Shown: piece by piece, positions 8,859 to 18,737 of the stretch
Layout: every line of letters starts with the position of its first letter
Position numbering within the stretch: the first letter of the stretch is position 1
Source of the DNA: Prescottella defluvii
GTDB taxonomy: Bacteria > Actinomycetota > Actinomycetes > Mycobacteriales > Mycobacteriaceae
Reading direction: 5' to 3'
Assembly: GCA_029690005.1 (NCBI GenBank)
Contig: CP121458.1
Coordinates: forward strand, 1,426,001 to 1,490,000
DNA length: 64,000 bases
Notes under the pieces: generated by a model
Told to the model about the DNA's origin: nothing
What the model saw: only the letters and a program-made list of their open reading frames with translations
The model's database searches: none
Made by a program: the position numbers and the translations under genes

Positions 8859-8869
8859 TTGTCAGACAA
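8859..8869. promoter_or_regulatory. GntR-type operator between leuA and the GntR gene
   Basis: TTGTCAGACAA is a perfect 5-1-5 palindrome of the kind bound by FadR/GntR proteins. It lies 14 bases upstream of the TTG start of the GntR gene. On the other strand it overlaps the candidate leuA -35 box. It suggests autoregulation and possibly control of leuA. Confidence 0.6.
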
Positions 8870-8883
8870 CCTGAGGAGTTTGA

Positions 8884-9567
8884 TTGACCGCCGCACTCAG
8901 CCGGAACCTGCTGACCGATCAGGTCGCCGACCAGTTACGACGCCGCCTGCAGGCGGGGGAGTGGGAGATCGGGTCCAAGCTGCCGGGCGAGACCACCCTC
9001 GCGGCCGAACTGGGGGTCGGTCGGTCGACGATCCGCGAGGCGTTGCGGATGCTCGCGGGTCAGGGCATGCTCCGCGCACGGCAGGGTGCCGGGGTGTTCG
9101 TCGAACGCACCGAACCCGAGTTCGACGGCTGGGAAGGAGTGCTGCAGCGCGAGGCCATCACGGCCGTCGTCGAGGTACGCGCTGCGATCGAGATCGAGGC
9201 CGCGCGGTTGGCGGCCCTGCGTGCCACCGACGCCGACGTCGCCGCGATGCGACGTGCCCTCGAACTGCGCGCGGACGCGGCCGACGCCCCGGACCGCGAG
9301 TTCGTCGACGCCGACATCGCCGTGCATCGGGCGGTGGTCGCAGCCGCTCACAACCCCGTGCTGTCCGAGCTGTTCGAGACGTTCGTGCCGCGGCTGGCGG
9401 ACGCGATGACCGAGATGATCGTCCTGCTCGATCTGCGGCGACGGGACACCGAACCCGACGCCGACGAGCACGCCGCCCTCGTGGACGCAATCGCGACTGG
9501 CGACGTCGAGGGGGCGGCCCGCGTCAGCCGCGCGCACCTCGAGGGGATGGCAGCCGACCTGGGGTGA
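8884..9567 (+). CDS. GntR-family transcriptional regulator, FCD (FadR-type) subfamily
   Basis: A 227-residue regulator starting at TTG with GAGG upstream. The winged helix-turn-helix includes LTDQVADQLRRRLQAGEW and GVGRSTIREALRMLAGQGML at residues 8-62. The C-terminal all-helical FCD ligand domain has HRAVVAAAHNPVLSELFE with likely metal-binding Asp/His residues. It is divergent from leuA across a region containing a GntR-like palindrome. The ligand is unknown; the FCD group commonly binds small carboxylates. Confidence 0.88.
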   Translation: MTAALSRNLLTDQVADQLRRRLQAGEWEIGSKLPGETTLAAELGVGRSTIREALRMLAGQGMLRARQGAGVFVERTEPEFDGWEGVLQREAITAVVEVRAAIEIEAARLAALRATDADVAAMRRALELRADAADAPDREFVDADIAVHRAVVAAAHNPVLSELFETFVPRLADAMTEMIVLLDLRRRDTEPDADEHAALVDAIATGDVEGAARVSRAHLEGMAADLG

Positions 9568-9579
9568 CGCCGGTTCCGG

Positions 9580-10783
9580 TCACTCCGGACGTGACGGCGG
9601 CCGGTGCTCCGGCTCGACGGTCGGGCTCTCGAGCCGGACCTCGATCGGGTCGGCGACGGTGTGCCGCTCCTGCAGCGCGGTCTGCTCCCGGCGCTCGAAG
9701 TTCGACGTCGAACTCCAGGTCGCCGTGCTGGCGACCCCGGAACAGGAAGAGGAAGACGATCCAGCCGACGATCGCGACGAGGATGAAACTCACGCCGCGG
9801 TAGACGAACGCGGCCGCCACCGCCTGCGACGCGCTGATGCTCGCGGCCGTGGTCAGCGCCGCGATCAGCGTCGCGTCGACGTACACCAGGCCACCCGGCG
9901 CGCCCGGGATCGTCGCGACCGCCTTACCTGCCGCGAACGCGATGAGCAGGCCCGCGAGCACCGGATCGGCCCCGATCGCGAAGCACGCCGCGCCCAGGCA
10001 GACCACGTCGGCCACCCGGTGCACCGCCGACCAGGCCAGCGACACCGCCGCGTCGCGCTTGCCGAGCTGCACCGAGTCGAGCTGTTCGATCGTGGTGCGC
10101 ACGGCGTCCATGCCTGTCTCCGGCGGCTTGCGCAGCACCCGGTTCACTCGGGTCAGCACCCAGCGGGCGGCACGCTCGATCGATTCAGGATGCGCCGACA
10201 CGTAGCGACCGGCGTACATCAGTGCGATCAACCCGGCCATAGAGAACAGCAGCGTGAACAGGCTCGCCGACCCGCCGACCAGCAGCGCCCCGGCCATGCC
10301 GATCGCTGCCAGCCCTGCGGCCGCGATCACTCCGGAGATCGCGAGCTGCCACGACGCCACCACCGGGGTGGCGCCCCAACGGCGGGTCTCCCGGTACGTG
10401 AAGGCCGTCGAGAACACCTGACCGGCCGGGAGTGTCAACGCCATCGCCGTCGACCCGTAGATCACCGACAGCGACTTGCCCTGACCGACCGACACGCCAC
10501 CGGCGTGCAGCAACTGCTTCTGGACGCGGCCGTAGCCGCTCGACGAGACCGCCTGCGCCGCGATGCACACCGCCACCCAGCCCCAGTGGATCTCCGTCAG
10601 CGCCAGCCACGACTCGTGCAGCCGTGGCCACAGGTAGACACCCTCGCCGACCAACAGGGCCACGAGCACGGCGCCGGCGGCCCACTTGAGCCACCAGAAA
10701 CGACCGCGCGGCCGATCTGGGTCGCCGACTCGCGGGTCAGGCTCCGGCTGTGCCACGAGCCCAGGGTAACCAAGATTGCTCAC
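9580..10783 (-). CDS. Lysylphosphatidylglycerol synthetase-like (UPF0104) integral membrane protein (likely frameshift near 9706)
   Basis: About 400 residues with around eight hydrophobic segments. Family-type motifs include LPAGQVFSTAFTYRETRRWG and IPGAPGGLVYVDATLI, as in the flippase-like domain of MprF and related proteins. As given, the frame runs 44 bases antisense into the GntR gene. Removing one base near 9706 gives a hydrophilic tail beginning FERREQTALQER and a stop at 9580, just outside that gene, so I annotate that version. The GTG start is one base after the cyclase stop, implying co-transcription. The substrate is unknown. Confidence 0.75.
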
Positions 10784-10784
10784 G

Positions 10785-12344
10785 TCACTCCGGATACAAC
10801 ACGGGCCAGGCGAGGTGGGTGTTGCGGCGCCGACCCCGCAGCTGGACCTGTTCGCCCAGCTCCCAGTGCGCCTGCTCCTCGTCGTCGGCGAAGTACAGCG
10901 CGCTCGTCGACGCCAGGACCCGGCTCGGCCGCAGCTTCGCAAGCTCCGTCAGCCGCGACGCCTCGTTCACCGGGTCGCCGATCACCGTGTACTCGAACCG
11001 CTCGGCCGCGCCGATGTTGCCCGCGACGGCCAGACCCGCCGAGACCCCGATGCCGATGTCGAGGCCCGTGATCTCGTTGAGCGCGAAACGCAGCTCCCGC
11101 GCCGCCGCCAACGCGGCCGTCGGCGCGTCGGGGCGATCCAGCGGAGCACCGAAGATTGCGAGCGCGGCGTCACCCATGAACTTGTTGACGAACCCGTGGT
11201 GCCGGTCGACGACGTCGACGACCACCCGGAAGAACTCGTTGAGCAGCTCGACGACCTCACTCGGTGGGCGCTCGGCCGCCGCGCCGGTCGAGCCGACCAT
11301 GTCGACGAACAGGACGGCGACGAACCGCGTCTCGCCGCCCAGCTCGGTGCCGAACTGCAGCGCGCGGCGTGCGACGTCCTGGCCGACGTGCTGGCCGAAC
11401 AGCTCGCGCAGCAGCTTCCGCTCGTCGGACTCGCGCATCATCCGGTTGAAGCCGACCTGCAGGCGGCCGATCTCGGAGCCGTCGAACACCTCGACACGCA
11501 CGTCCCTCTCGCCGCGCTGCGCCCGCTCGATCGCTCGGCGCAGCTGCCGGATGGGGTCGGAGATCTGGCTCGCGGTCAGCATCGACAGCGCGAACGCCTG
11601 CCCGATCGCCATGATCGACAGGAGCAGGATCGCCCAGGCGAGTGCGCTGGGCGAGAACTCGAGGTCGGTCGTGAGCTGCGTGACGCACAGCAGGATGATG
11701 CCGATGACCGGCATCAACGTGCCCAGGCCCCACGTCATCGCCATGCGGGTGCCGACGCCGGGCGCCATCGTCCGGTCGAACTGGCCCTCGCTCAGGGCCT
11801 GCGCCGCGACCGGGCGCAGGATCCGCTCGCCGAGCATGTACGTGAACCCGAACGTCGTCGTGGCGGCCATACCGACGGTCACCACCACCGCGATCGCCAG
11901 CTCGGGCATCTCCTCGACCGTGAGGAGCACGAAGATCACGCCACCCAGGAACCACAGGACCAGGTGGACGATGGCTTGTCGCAGTGGTGCGTGCAGTGCG
12001 GACATCTGCTCGGCCCGGGTCGGCGGGCCGCCCCGCAGTTGCCACCGGATCACCGAGCGCAGCATCATCGCCGCGGCCGTGAGGCTGACGACGCCGGCGA
12101 AGACCAGGTACACGCTGAAGACGGCGAAGTTGCGGACGTGGTCGTTGATGATGTCCGCCGACTCCGGAATCGGGATGCCGTAGCGGACGAACGCGAAGAC
12201 CAGCACCGCGCCGATCAGGTTCGCTCCGAGCATCGAGAGCATGTAGAGAGGCCAACGACTACGAATCGTCAGCGCCACTGCTCGGTACGATGCCCACACG
12301 ACCTCATAATTTAGCGGGACATCCTTCGCAGCTCGGAAGCGCAC
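10785..12344 (-). CDS. Membrane-bound class III adenylate cyclase with HAMP domain
   Basis: About 519 residues with six predicted N-terminal transmembrane segments. A HAMP linker ends near MMRESDERKLLRELFGQHVG, followed by a C-terminal class III cyclase domain. Metal-binding aspartates are in VAVLFVDMVGSTG and NKFMGDAALAIFG. The transition-state Asn/Arg pair is in VIGDPVNEASRL. The layout recalls mycobacterial Rv1318c-Rv1320c cyclases. The start is uncertain: the GTG at 12344 is used, but a GTG at 12299 is possible. It is divergent from the AI-2E family gene. Confidence 0.9.
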   Translation of the reverse strand: MRFRAAKDVPLNYEVVWASYRAVALTIRSRWPLYMLSMLGANLIGAVLVFAFVRYGIPIPESADIINDHVRNFAVFSVYLVFAGVVSLTAAAMMLRSVIRWQLRGGPPTRAEQMSALHAPLRQAIVHLVLWFLGGVIFVLLTVEEMPELAIAVVVTVGMAATTTFGFTYMLGERILRPVAAQALSEGQFDRTMAPGVGTRMAMTWGLGTLMPVIGIILLCVTQLTTDLEFSPSALAWAILLLSIMAIGQAFALSMLTASQISDPIRQLRRAIERAQRGERDVRVEVFDGSEIGRLQVGFNRMMRESDERKLLRELFGQHVGQDVARRALQFGTELGGETRFVAVLFVDMVGSTGAAAERPPSEVVELLNEFFRVVVDVVDRHHGFVNKFMGDAALAIFGAPLDRPDAPTAALAAARELRFALNEITGLDIGIGVSAGLAVAGNIGAAERFEYTVIGDPVNEASRLTELAKLRPSRVLASTSALYFADDEEQAHWELGEQVQLRGRRRNTHLAWPVLYPE

Positions 12345-12409
12345 ATGCTTGCCGCGCCGGCCGGCCGTTTCTCCGCCGCCGACGGTCCCCGCGCCGTTAG
12401 GCTCGCGCC

Positions 12410-13642
12410 GTGGGCGACGACGAACCGGGCGACGCTCCCGCACAGGCGAAAACGCTGAAATCGTCCGACACGGAGGCCGAGCGGCCCGCGTCGGCGTCGG
12501 TGCATCCGCTCGTGCGCGTCGGCGCCGCCTGGACGTGGCGACTGCTCGTGCTCTTCGCCGGACTGCTCGCGCTCGGCTACGTCGTCACCAAGCTCTACAC
12601 GGTCGTCATCCCCGTGGCGCTGGCGCTCCTGCTGGCTGCGCTGCTCACCCCGTCCGTCAACTGGATGCACCGGCGCGGCGTGCCGCGGTCCGCCTCCGTG
12701 ATCATCACCGTCGTCGGCACGATGGGCGTCGTCGTCGCGATCCTGTCGTTCGTCGTGGAAAAGTTCGTCGAGGGCTTACCCGGGCTGACCGACCAGTTCA
12801 CTGCCAGCGTCAACAAGGCCCAGGGATGGCTCGCCGAGGGGCCGCTGCACTTCAGCCAGGACCAGATCCGGCACGCCGGCGACAACGTCGTCAAGGCCCT
12901 CCAGTCCAACCAGGAGGCGCTCACCAGCGGGGCGCTGACCACCGCCACCGTCGTCGGCGAGATCTTCGCCGGGGCCTTCCTGACCCTCTTCACCCTCGTG
13001 TTCTTCCTCTACGGCGGTGACCAGGTCTGGGAGTTCGTGACGCGGATCGTCCCGAAGACCACCCGGACCCGCGTCCGGGTCGCCGGCCGACAGGGCTTCA
13101 ACACCCTCGTCGGCTACACCCGCGCGACCGTCGCGGTGGCCGCGGCCGACGCGATCGGCATCGGCGCCGGCCTCGCGATCCTCGGCGTGCCGTTGGCCCT
13201 GCCGCTGGCGTCGCTCGTCTTCATCGGCGCGTTCATCCCCATCGTCGGTGCATTCGTCACCGGGTTCCTCGCGGTCCTCGTCGCGCTCGTCACCAAGGGC
13301 CTGCTGACCGCGCTGATCGTGCTCGGCATCATCGTCGGCATCATGCAGCTCGAAGGACACGTGCTGCAGCCGCTGCTGCTGGGCCGCGCGGTTCGGCTGC
13401 ACCCGCTCGCGGTGGTCCTCGCGATCACCACCGGCATCGTCCTGGCCGGCATCGTCGGGGGCCTGCTCGCCGTGCCGATCGTCGCGTTCCTCAACACCGC
13501 CATCCGGTCCCTCTGCGCCGAGGACCAGGAGGAGGCCTACGAGGACCTCGCCAACGTCGACCCGTCCGTCCCGATGTTCCCCGCGACACCCGACGAACCC
13601 GACGACCGGCCCGACGACAAATCGGACCGATCGCGCGACTGA
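12410..13642 (+). CDS. AI-2E family (PerM/TqsA-like) transporter
   Basis: A 410-residue membrane protein from a GTG start. It has about seven hydrophobic segments and the family-type region MQLEGHVLQPLLLGRAVRLH. The tail is acidic and hydrophilic. The name is a family label, and transport of autoinducer-2 is not implied. A similar gene (Rv0205) stands beside mmpL3 in M. tuberculosis, so the position is conserved. It is followed 15 bases later by a DUF1707 gene in the same direction. Confidence 0.88.
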   Translation: MGDDEPGDAPAQAKTLKSSDTEAERPASASVHPLVRVGAAWTWRLLVLFAGLLALGYVVTKLYTVVIPVALALLLAALLTPSVNWMHRRGVPRSASVIITVVGTMGVVVAILSFVVEKFVEGLPGLTDQFTASVNKAQGWLAEGPLHFSQDQIRHAGDNVVKALQSNQEALTSGALTTATVVGEIFAGAFLTLFTLVFFLYGGDQVWEFVTRIVPKTTRTRVRVAGRQGFNTLVGYTRATVAVAAADAIGIGAGLAILGVPLALPLASLVFIGAFIPIVGAFVTGFLAVLVALVTKGLLTALIVLGIIVGIMQLEGHVLQPLLLGRAVRLHPLAVVLAITTGIVLAGIVGGLLAVPIVAFLNTAIRSLCAEDQEEAYEDLANVDPSVPMFPATPDEPDDRPDDKSDRSRD

Positions 13643-13657
13643 CCTATTCTTGCCCGC

Positions 13658-14329
13658 ATGGAGGCGAGAGATCTGCGAGTGTCCGATGCCGAACGCGAGC
13701 ACGTCGGCAAACTGCTTCAACGAGCGGTGGGGCAGGGCATGCTCTCGCTCGGCGAGTTCACCGAACGAATGGACACCGCGCTCGCCGCGAAGACCCGCGG
13801 CGAGCTCAACGCTGTCCTCGTGGACCTGCCGGGAATGCAGATCGACCCGACCTACACGAACGGCGTCCACCCGGCGGCCGTACCCGCACCGCCCGCTCCC
13901 GTCGTCGCGCCACCGACGGTGGCCGCCCCGACACCGGTGGCCGGTGGTCATCCGGGGCAGCATCCCCTCGTCATCCGCGGGCGCATGTCGACGATCACCC
14001 GCAAGGGCCGCTGGAACGTGCCGCCGGCGCTGCACCTCGACACCCGGGTGGGCAGCTCGACCCTCGACTTCACCGAAGCCGTGATGCAGACCCAGGTGGT
14101 CCACCTGACCGTCGACGACTCCTGCGGATCCGTCCTGCTCGTCCTCCCGCCGGAGGCGACGGCAGACCTCGACGACGTCGACACCGTCGGCGGCTCGGTG
14201 TCGAACAAGGTCCGCACCGGCCCGCCCTACGGCCCGATGCACCTCGTCGTCCGCGGCCGCGTGCGCTTCGGATCGATCACCGCGCGATACCCGTACGGCA
14301 CGAGCCTGCGCAGGATGCTCGGCAGCTGA
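13658..14329 (+). CDS. DUF1707 protein with C-terminal LiaF-like domain
   Basis: A 223-residue protein. Residues 1-60 form a DUF1707 unit beginning MEARDLRVSDAEREHVGKLL, with LSLGEFTERMDTALAAKTR. A Pro/Ala/Val-rich linker follows, then a C-terminal domain resembling the cell-wall-antibiotic-response (DUF2154/LiaF) fold, with RGRVRFGSITARYPYG near the end. It has no signal peptide. It probably shares a transcript with the AI-2E gene and converges on mmpL3 with only three bases between the stops. Its function is unknown; LiaF relatives act in envelope stress sensing. Confidence 0.75.
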   Translation: MEARDLRVSDAEREHVGKLLQRAVGQGMLSLGEFTERMDTALAAKTRGELNAVLVDLPGMQIDPTYTNGVHPAAVPAPPAPVVAPPTVAAPTPVAGGHPGQHPLVIRGRMSTITRKGRWNVPPALHLDTRVGSSTLDFTEAVMQTQVVHLTVDDSCGSVLLVLPPEATADLDDVDTVGGSVSNKVRTGPPYGPMHLVVRGRVRFGSITARYPYGTSLRRMLGS

Positions 14330-14332
14330 CGA

Positions 14333-17047
14333 TCAGTCGTTGATCCGGTCGTCGTCCCGGTGCCGAGCGAGCAGCTCGCTCACACTCACGGCCGAACCGT
14401 CGACGCGGTGATGACGACCGGTGTCCGTGTCGGACGGTTCCTCGGCGACCTCGCGCCGGACCGAGCGTTCCGGCTCGGGCGCCGGGGTCGGCTCCGGTGC
14501 CGGCGCCGGGATCGGTTCCGGTGCCGGCTTCACGGCGGGGATCATGCCGGTGTGCGGCGCGCGGAGCGCCGCGAGCCACGCCACCTCGTCGCCGTCTGGG
14601 CTGGACGGCTGCGGACGGGGTCGCGGCTCGGGTGCGACCGCAGGGGCGGGTGTCGGCGTCTCGTTCCGCGGTACCGCGTTCGTCGGGACGTTGATCTTCG
14701 GGGCGTCGTTCGCTGGTGTGCGACCCGGTTCGGGCGCGACCGGGCGCGGTGTCGCCGAGCGGGCGCGGGCGCCGCCGAGACCCGGGGGAGGGGCTGCGTC
14801 AGCGGCTCCGTCGGGCGGGTCGGCAAAGCCGGAGCCGGGACCGGGGCCATCGCCGTGTCCGCGGTCGCGAGCACGGGCACTTCCTCGGCTCGCAGTTCGT
14901 CGTCGAGGATCGGCTCGCCGAGCCCGATCTTCTGCTGGATGCGCTTCATCCAGGCCGGCGCCCACCAGCAGTCGTCGCCCAGGAGCTTCATGACCGCGGG
15001 GACGAGGAACATGCGGATCAGCGTCGCGTCGATGATCAGCGCCGCGATCATGCCGTACGCGATGTACTTCATCATCACGAGTTCGGAGAACCCGAACGCG
15101 CCGGTGACCACGATCAGGATCAGCGCCGCGGCGGTGATGATGCGGCCGGTGTGCGCGGTGCCGATCCGGATGGCCTCCGTCGTGCTCGCGCCCTGCGAGC
15201 GCGCCTCGACCATGCGTGAGAGTCAGGAATACCTCGTAGTCGATCGACAAGCCGTAGATGATCGCGACGATCAACACCAGGACTGGTGACGTGATCGGTC
15301 CCGGGGTGAAGTTCAGCAGGCTCGAGCCGTGCCCGTCGATGAAGATCCACGTCAGGATGCCGAGCGTCGCGCCGAGTCCCAGCGCGCTCATCAGCACCGC
15401 CTTGATCGGCAGCACGATCGAGCCGAACGCCAGGAACATCAGCAGCGTGGTCACCGCCAGGACCGAGACGATCATGAGCGGCAGGTTGTCGAGCAGGGCG
15501 CTGATGCTGTCCTGCTCGATCGCGGGCGTGCCGCCGACGAGGACCTGCACGCCGTCCGGGACGTCCATAGAACGCAGGTAGTCGATGGTCGGGGCGGAGT
15601 CGTTGCGGTCCACCAGGCCGGCCTTGAGGACCTGCACGCCGTCCTTCGCGGGACCGGTGATCGAGAACTTCTCGACCAGCCCGGGCGCCCCGTTCGCGCT
15701 CTTGATGATCTGGCCCACCTCGGCGCCCTGCGCGCCCGTGACCACCAGCTTGACCGGCTCGGTGCGGCTGCTCGGGAACAGTTCGTCGAACTGTTCCTGC
15801 GCGACGCGGGTCGGGTTGTCCGGCGGCAGGTAGGTCTCGTTGATGCCACCGAACTTGATGCCCGACATCGGGAGGATCAGTAGCAGCAGACCGACGACGA
15901 TGGGGATCGTGACCTTGAGTGGGTTGCGCATCACCCAGCGCGTCAGCCGGCCCCAGATACTGGACTCGATCTCCTCGGTCGACCTGATCTGGCCGAACCG
16001 CTTGAGGCCGAACTTGTCGATGCGCCTCCCCAGGATGCTGAGGATCGCCGGTAGGACTGTCACCGACGTGAACGCGGCCAAGAGCACCGTCGCGATCGCG
16101 CCGTAGGCGACGGATTTGAGGAAGCCCTGCGGGAACAGGATCAGCCCGCCGAGACTGACCGCGATCATCGTCGAGGAGAACAGCACCGTGCGGCCCGCGG
16201 TCATGACACTGCGGCGCACCGCCGCCCGCGTGTCGTACCCGTCGCCCAACTCCTCACGGAACCGGCTGACGATGAACAGGCCGTAGTCGATCGCCAGGCC
16301 GAGACCGATCAGCGACACCACCGACGCGACGAACACGTTGATGTCGGCGAAGTGCGTGAACACCCGCACGATGCCGTTGGCGCCGACGATCGTCAGGCCA
16401 CCGACGATCAGGGGCAGCGCTGCGGCGATGACGCCGCCGAACACGAAGAACAGCAGGACCCCGACCGCGGGGATCGCGATGAGCTCCATGCGTTTGAGGT
16501 CGTTGGCCATCGTGTCGTTGATGGCGCTCGCGACCGGCTGCATGCCGGCGAGCTGGACCTCGACACCGTCGATCTGGAACGCGTCCCGGACCTCACGGAA
16601 GTTGTTGGTGATCGCGGTGTCGTTGTCGCCCTTGAGTGCGATGCTCGCGATCGCGTGCGTCTTGTCCTTGTCCGCCAAGGACGCCACGCGTGGGGTGTTC
16701 GGCACCGCGAAGTAGCTGGCGTTGACCTTCGCGACCTCGTCGGGGTGCTCCGCGAGCACGCGTTGCAGACTGTCGGACACCTTCGCGCTGAACTGCGGGT
16801 CGTCGACGGTCTTGCCCGCGGGTGCCGTGTACATCGCCACGACGTCGCCGGCGGTGTCGCGGCCGAACGTGGCGTCCGCGAGCTTGGCCGCCTGCACCGA
16901 CTCCGAACCGGGGTCGTCCCAACCGCTCTGACTGAGGTGAGGCCCGAGGCCGGAACCGTAGGCGCCCAGCGCCAACAGCCCGGCCACCATCACCGCGATG
17001 ACGGTGAAGCGGGCCCGATAGACGAGATCTCCCCAGCGAGCGAACAC
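14333..17047 (-). CDS. mmpL3: Trehalose monomycolate exporter MmpL3 (two frameshifts, near 15226 and 14775)
   Basis: About 904 residues. It is an RND-type transporter with two sets of transmembrane helices and a long Pro/Ala-rich cytoplasmic tail. Proton-relay Asp-Tyr pairs are visible as GLGLAIDYGLFIVSRFREEL in helix 4 and YGLSIDYEVF in helix 10. An extra base near 15226 and a lost base near 14775 shift the frame and compensate in length. MmpL3 flips trehalose monomycolate for outer-membrane assembly and is essential in mycobacteria, so the frameshifts are almost certainly errors. It is last in the trmB-NYN-mmpL3 unit. Confidence 0.93.
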   Translation of the reverse strand: MFARWGDLVYRARFTVIAVMVAGLLALGAYGSGLGPHLSQSGWDDPGSESVQAAKLADATFGRDTAGDVVAMYTAPAGKTVDDPQFSAKVSDSLQRVLAEHPDEVAKVNASYFAVPNTPRVASLADKDKTHAIASIALKGDNDTAITNNFREVRDAFQIDGVEVQLAGMQPVASAINDTMANDLKRMELIAIPAVGVLLFFVFGGVIAAALPLIVGGLTIVGANGIVRVFTHFADINVFVASVVSLIGLGLAIDYGLFIVSRFREELGDGYDTRAAVRRSVMTAGRTVLFSSTMIAVSLGGLILFPQGFLKSVAYGAIATVLLAAFTSVTVLPAILSILGRRIDKFGLKRFGQIRSTEEIESSIWGRLTRWVMRNPLKVTIPIVVGLLLLILPMSGIKFGGINETYLPPDNPTRVAQEQFDELFPSSRTEPVKLVVTGAQGAEVGQIIKSANGAPGLVEKFSITGPAKDGVQVLKAGLVDRNDSAPTIDYLRSMDVPDGVQVLVGGTPAIEQDSISALLDNLPLMIVSVLAVTTLLMFLAFGSIVLPIKAVLMSALGLGATLGILTWIFIDGHGSSLLNFTPGPITSPVLVLIVAIIYGLSIDYEVFLTLTHGRGALAGREHDGGHPDRHRAHRPHHHRRGADPDRGHRRVRVLRTRDDEVHRVRHDRGADHRRDADPHVPRPRGHEAPGRRLLVGAGLDEAHPAEDRARRADPRRRTASRGSARARDRGHGDGPGPGSGFADPPDGAADAAPPPGLGGARARSATPRPVAPEPGRTPANDAPKINVPTNAVPRNETPTPAPAVAPEPRPRPQPSSPDGDEVAWLAALRAPHTGMIPAVKPAPEPIPAPAPEPTPAPEPERSVRREVAEEPSDTDTGRHHRVDGSAVSVSELLARHRDDDRIND

Positions 17048-17058
17048 GTATCGACTCC

Positions 17059-17752
17059 TCAGCGCCCGACGAGCAGGGCGGACAGTGGGCGGAACGGCTG
17101 CAACCAGGCGCCCTCGTCGGGCAGCGACTCGAGGCTCACCCGCGGAAGCGGCTCACGGAAGACGCCGGGGATGTCCTCGAGGTCGACGAACTCCAGGATG
17201 TCGGACGAGACCGCCCAGCTGGCGTGCTCGCGGAACCCGAGAACCTGCACCGGCACGCCGGCTGCAGCGATGTCCTCCAGAGGCTCACGGAACGCCTGCC
17301 CATCGGCGGAGGCGACCATGACACCGGCCAGACCCTCACCACGGCGAAGCGCAATGTGGTGGAGCATGTCGGCATCGACGTCGCTGTCCTCCTCCACCTT
17401 GGGCTTGGCGAACACCGCGAAGCCCACATTACGCAGAGCCTCCACCCACGGGCGGACGACATCGGCGCTACCAGGGGCGATGTTGGTGAACACCGTCGCC
17501 TCGGGCTCGAAGAGTCGCGGTCTCGGTCGCCGACAGCTCCGAGGTCCGCGACAGCAGCCAGCGGCCCAGCGCGTCGAAACGCGGGCGGTACGCGGCCGTC
17601 GGTCGTCCACCCAGGATCGCGCCGAGCCCCATGTCGAGGTTCGGCGCGTCCCAGACCAGCAGCACCCGCTTGTGCCGTTGGACGTCGCGCCCGTTGTCGT
17701 CGAGGGAATCGCCCGCAAGCCCGGTGTTGGGCGTGCTTTCGCTGAGACTCAT
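17059..17752 (-). CDS. NYN-domain (PIN-like nuclease fold) protein (frameshift near 17512)
   Basis: About 230 residues after removing one base near 17512. The N-terminal part carries RVLLVWDAPNLDMGLG, the aspartate-asparagine start of the NYN nuclease fold. The rest has VEEDSDVDADMLHHIAL and GVMVASADGQAF, with the acidic metal-site residues. The ATG overlaps the trmB stop, and mmpL3 starts 11 bases downstream. The same trio (Rv0208c-Rv0207c-Rv0206c) occurs in M. tuberculosis. An RNA-processing role is suggested by the fold but is unproven. Confidence 0.8.
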
Positions 17753-18524
17753 GACTTGATCTTCCCCCAGATGAGTTCCGTGATGGAGCTTCCGACCTTG
17801 TGTGCCTTGTCCTCGAACTTCGTCACCGGACGCTCGTGCGTCATCGGGGACTCCCAGTCGAGCTGGGTGAGCAGCGGCTCCGCGTCGCCGGCCTCGCGGA
17901 TCGCGTCCGCGTACTCGGCGTGGTCGGTCGCGACGTGCAGCACACCGCCCGGCTTCAGCCGGCTCGCGATGAGTGCGAACGTCGGGCCCTGCAGCAGCCG
18001 GCGCTTGTGGTGCCGCGCCTTGGGCCACGGGTCCGGAAGAAGACTCGGACACCGGTCAGCGACTCCGGGGCCACCATGTGCTCGAGCACCTCGACGGCGT
18101 CGCCGCGCAGCACCCGGACGTTGTGGATGTCCTCGCGCTCGACGATCTGGAGCAGCTGAGCCAGACCCGGACGGTAGACCTCGACGGCGATCAGGTTCAC
18201 GTGCGGCTCGGCCTTCGCCATCGCGGCCGTCGCGGTACCCGTCCCGGAGCCGATCTCGACGATCAGCGGAGCCTCGCGGCCGAACCACGCCGTGGTGTCG
18301 ATCAGATCGTCGCCGACGTCCCGGCCGATGTTCGGCCACATCCGGTCCCAGGCGCCCTGCTGCGGTTCGGTCAGCGAACCCCGGCGCGACCGGAAACTGG
18401 TCACCCGCGGGTAGAGGCGTGAACCCTTCTCGGCGCCGGCGGGCTGGTCCGCGTCAGCGTCGGCGGGCGCGGCGTCGACATCGTCGCGCGGGGTCTCGGG
18501 TGCGTCCTGATCGGCGTGGTTCAC
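17749..18524 (-). CDS. trmB: tRNA (guanine-N7)-methyltransferase TrmB (frameshift near 18044)
   Basis: About 258 residues after restoring one C in the run at about 18044. The SAM-binding segment is VEIGSGTGTATAAMA, and the TrmB signature FPDPWPKARHHKRR spans the frameshift. The enzyme methylates G46 of tRNA. An N-terminal Asp/Ala-rich extension of about 40 residues precedes the conserved part. The GTG at 18524 is the first plausible start. The stop overlaps the NYN gene as ATGA. Confidence 0.93.
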
Positions 18525-18737
18525 CGCACCATTGTCACGTATGTCCGCGAGTGCCAGCCGACACGGTCGACCGATAATATGGACAATTTGGTCGGATTCG
18601 AGGGGTTCAGCGCCCGAATCGCCGGTGTTCTGCCTGGTAGCGACGGTGGGGGTGCTCTCCGCGTGCTCTTGCTCTCCTCTTCTCCGCACTGACAGAATCG
18701 GCGTCGCCAGCCGGCAGGGGGAGCACGGGGGACACAG

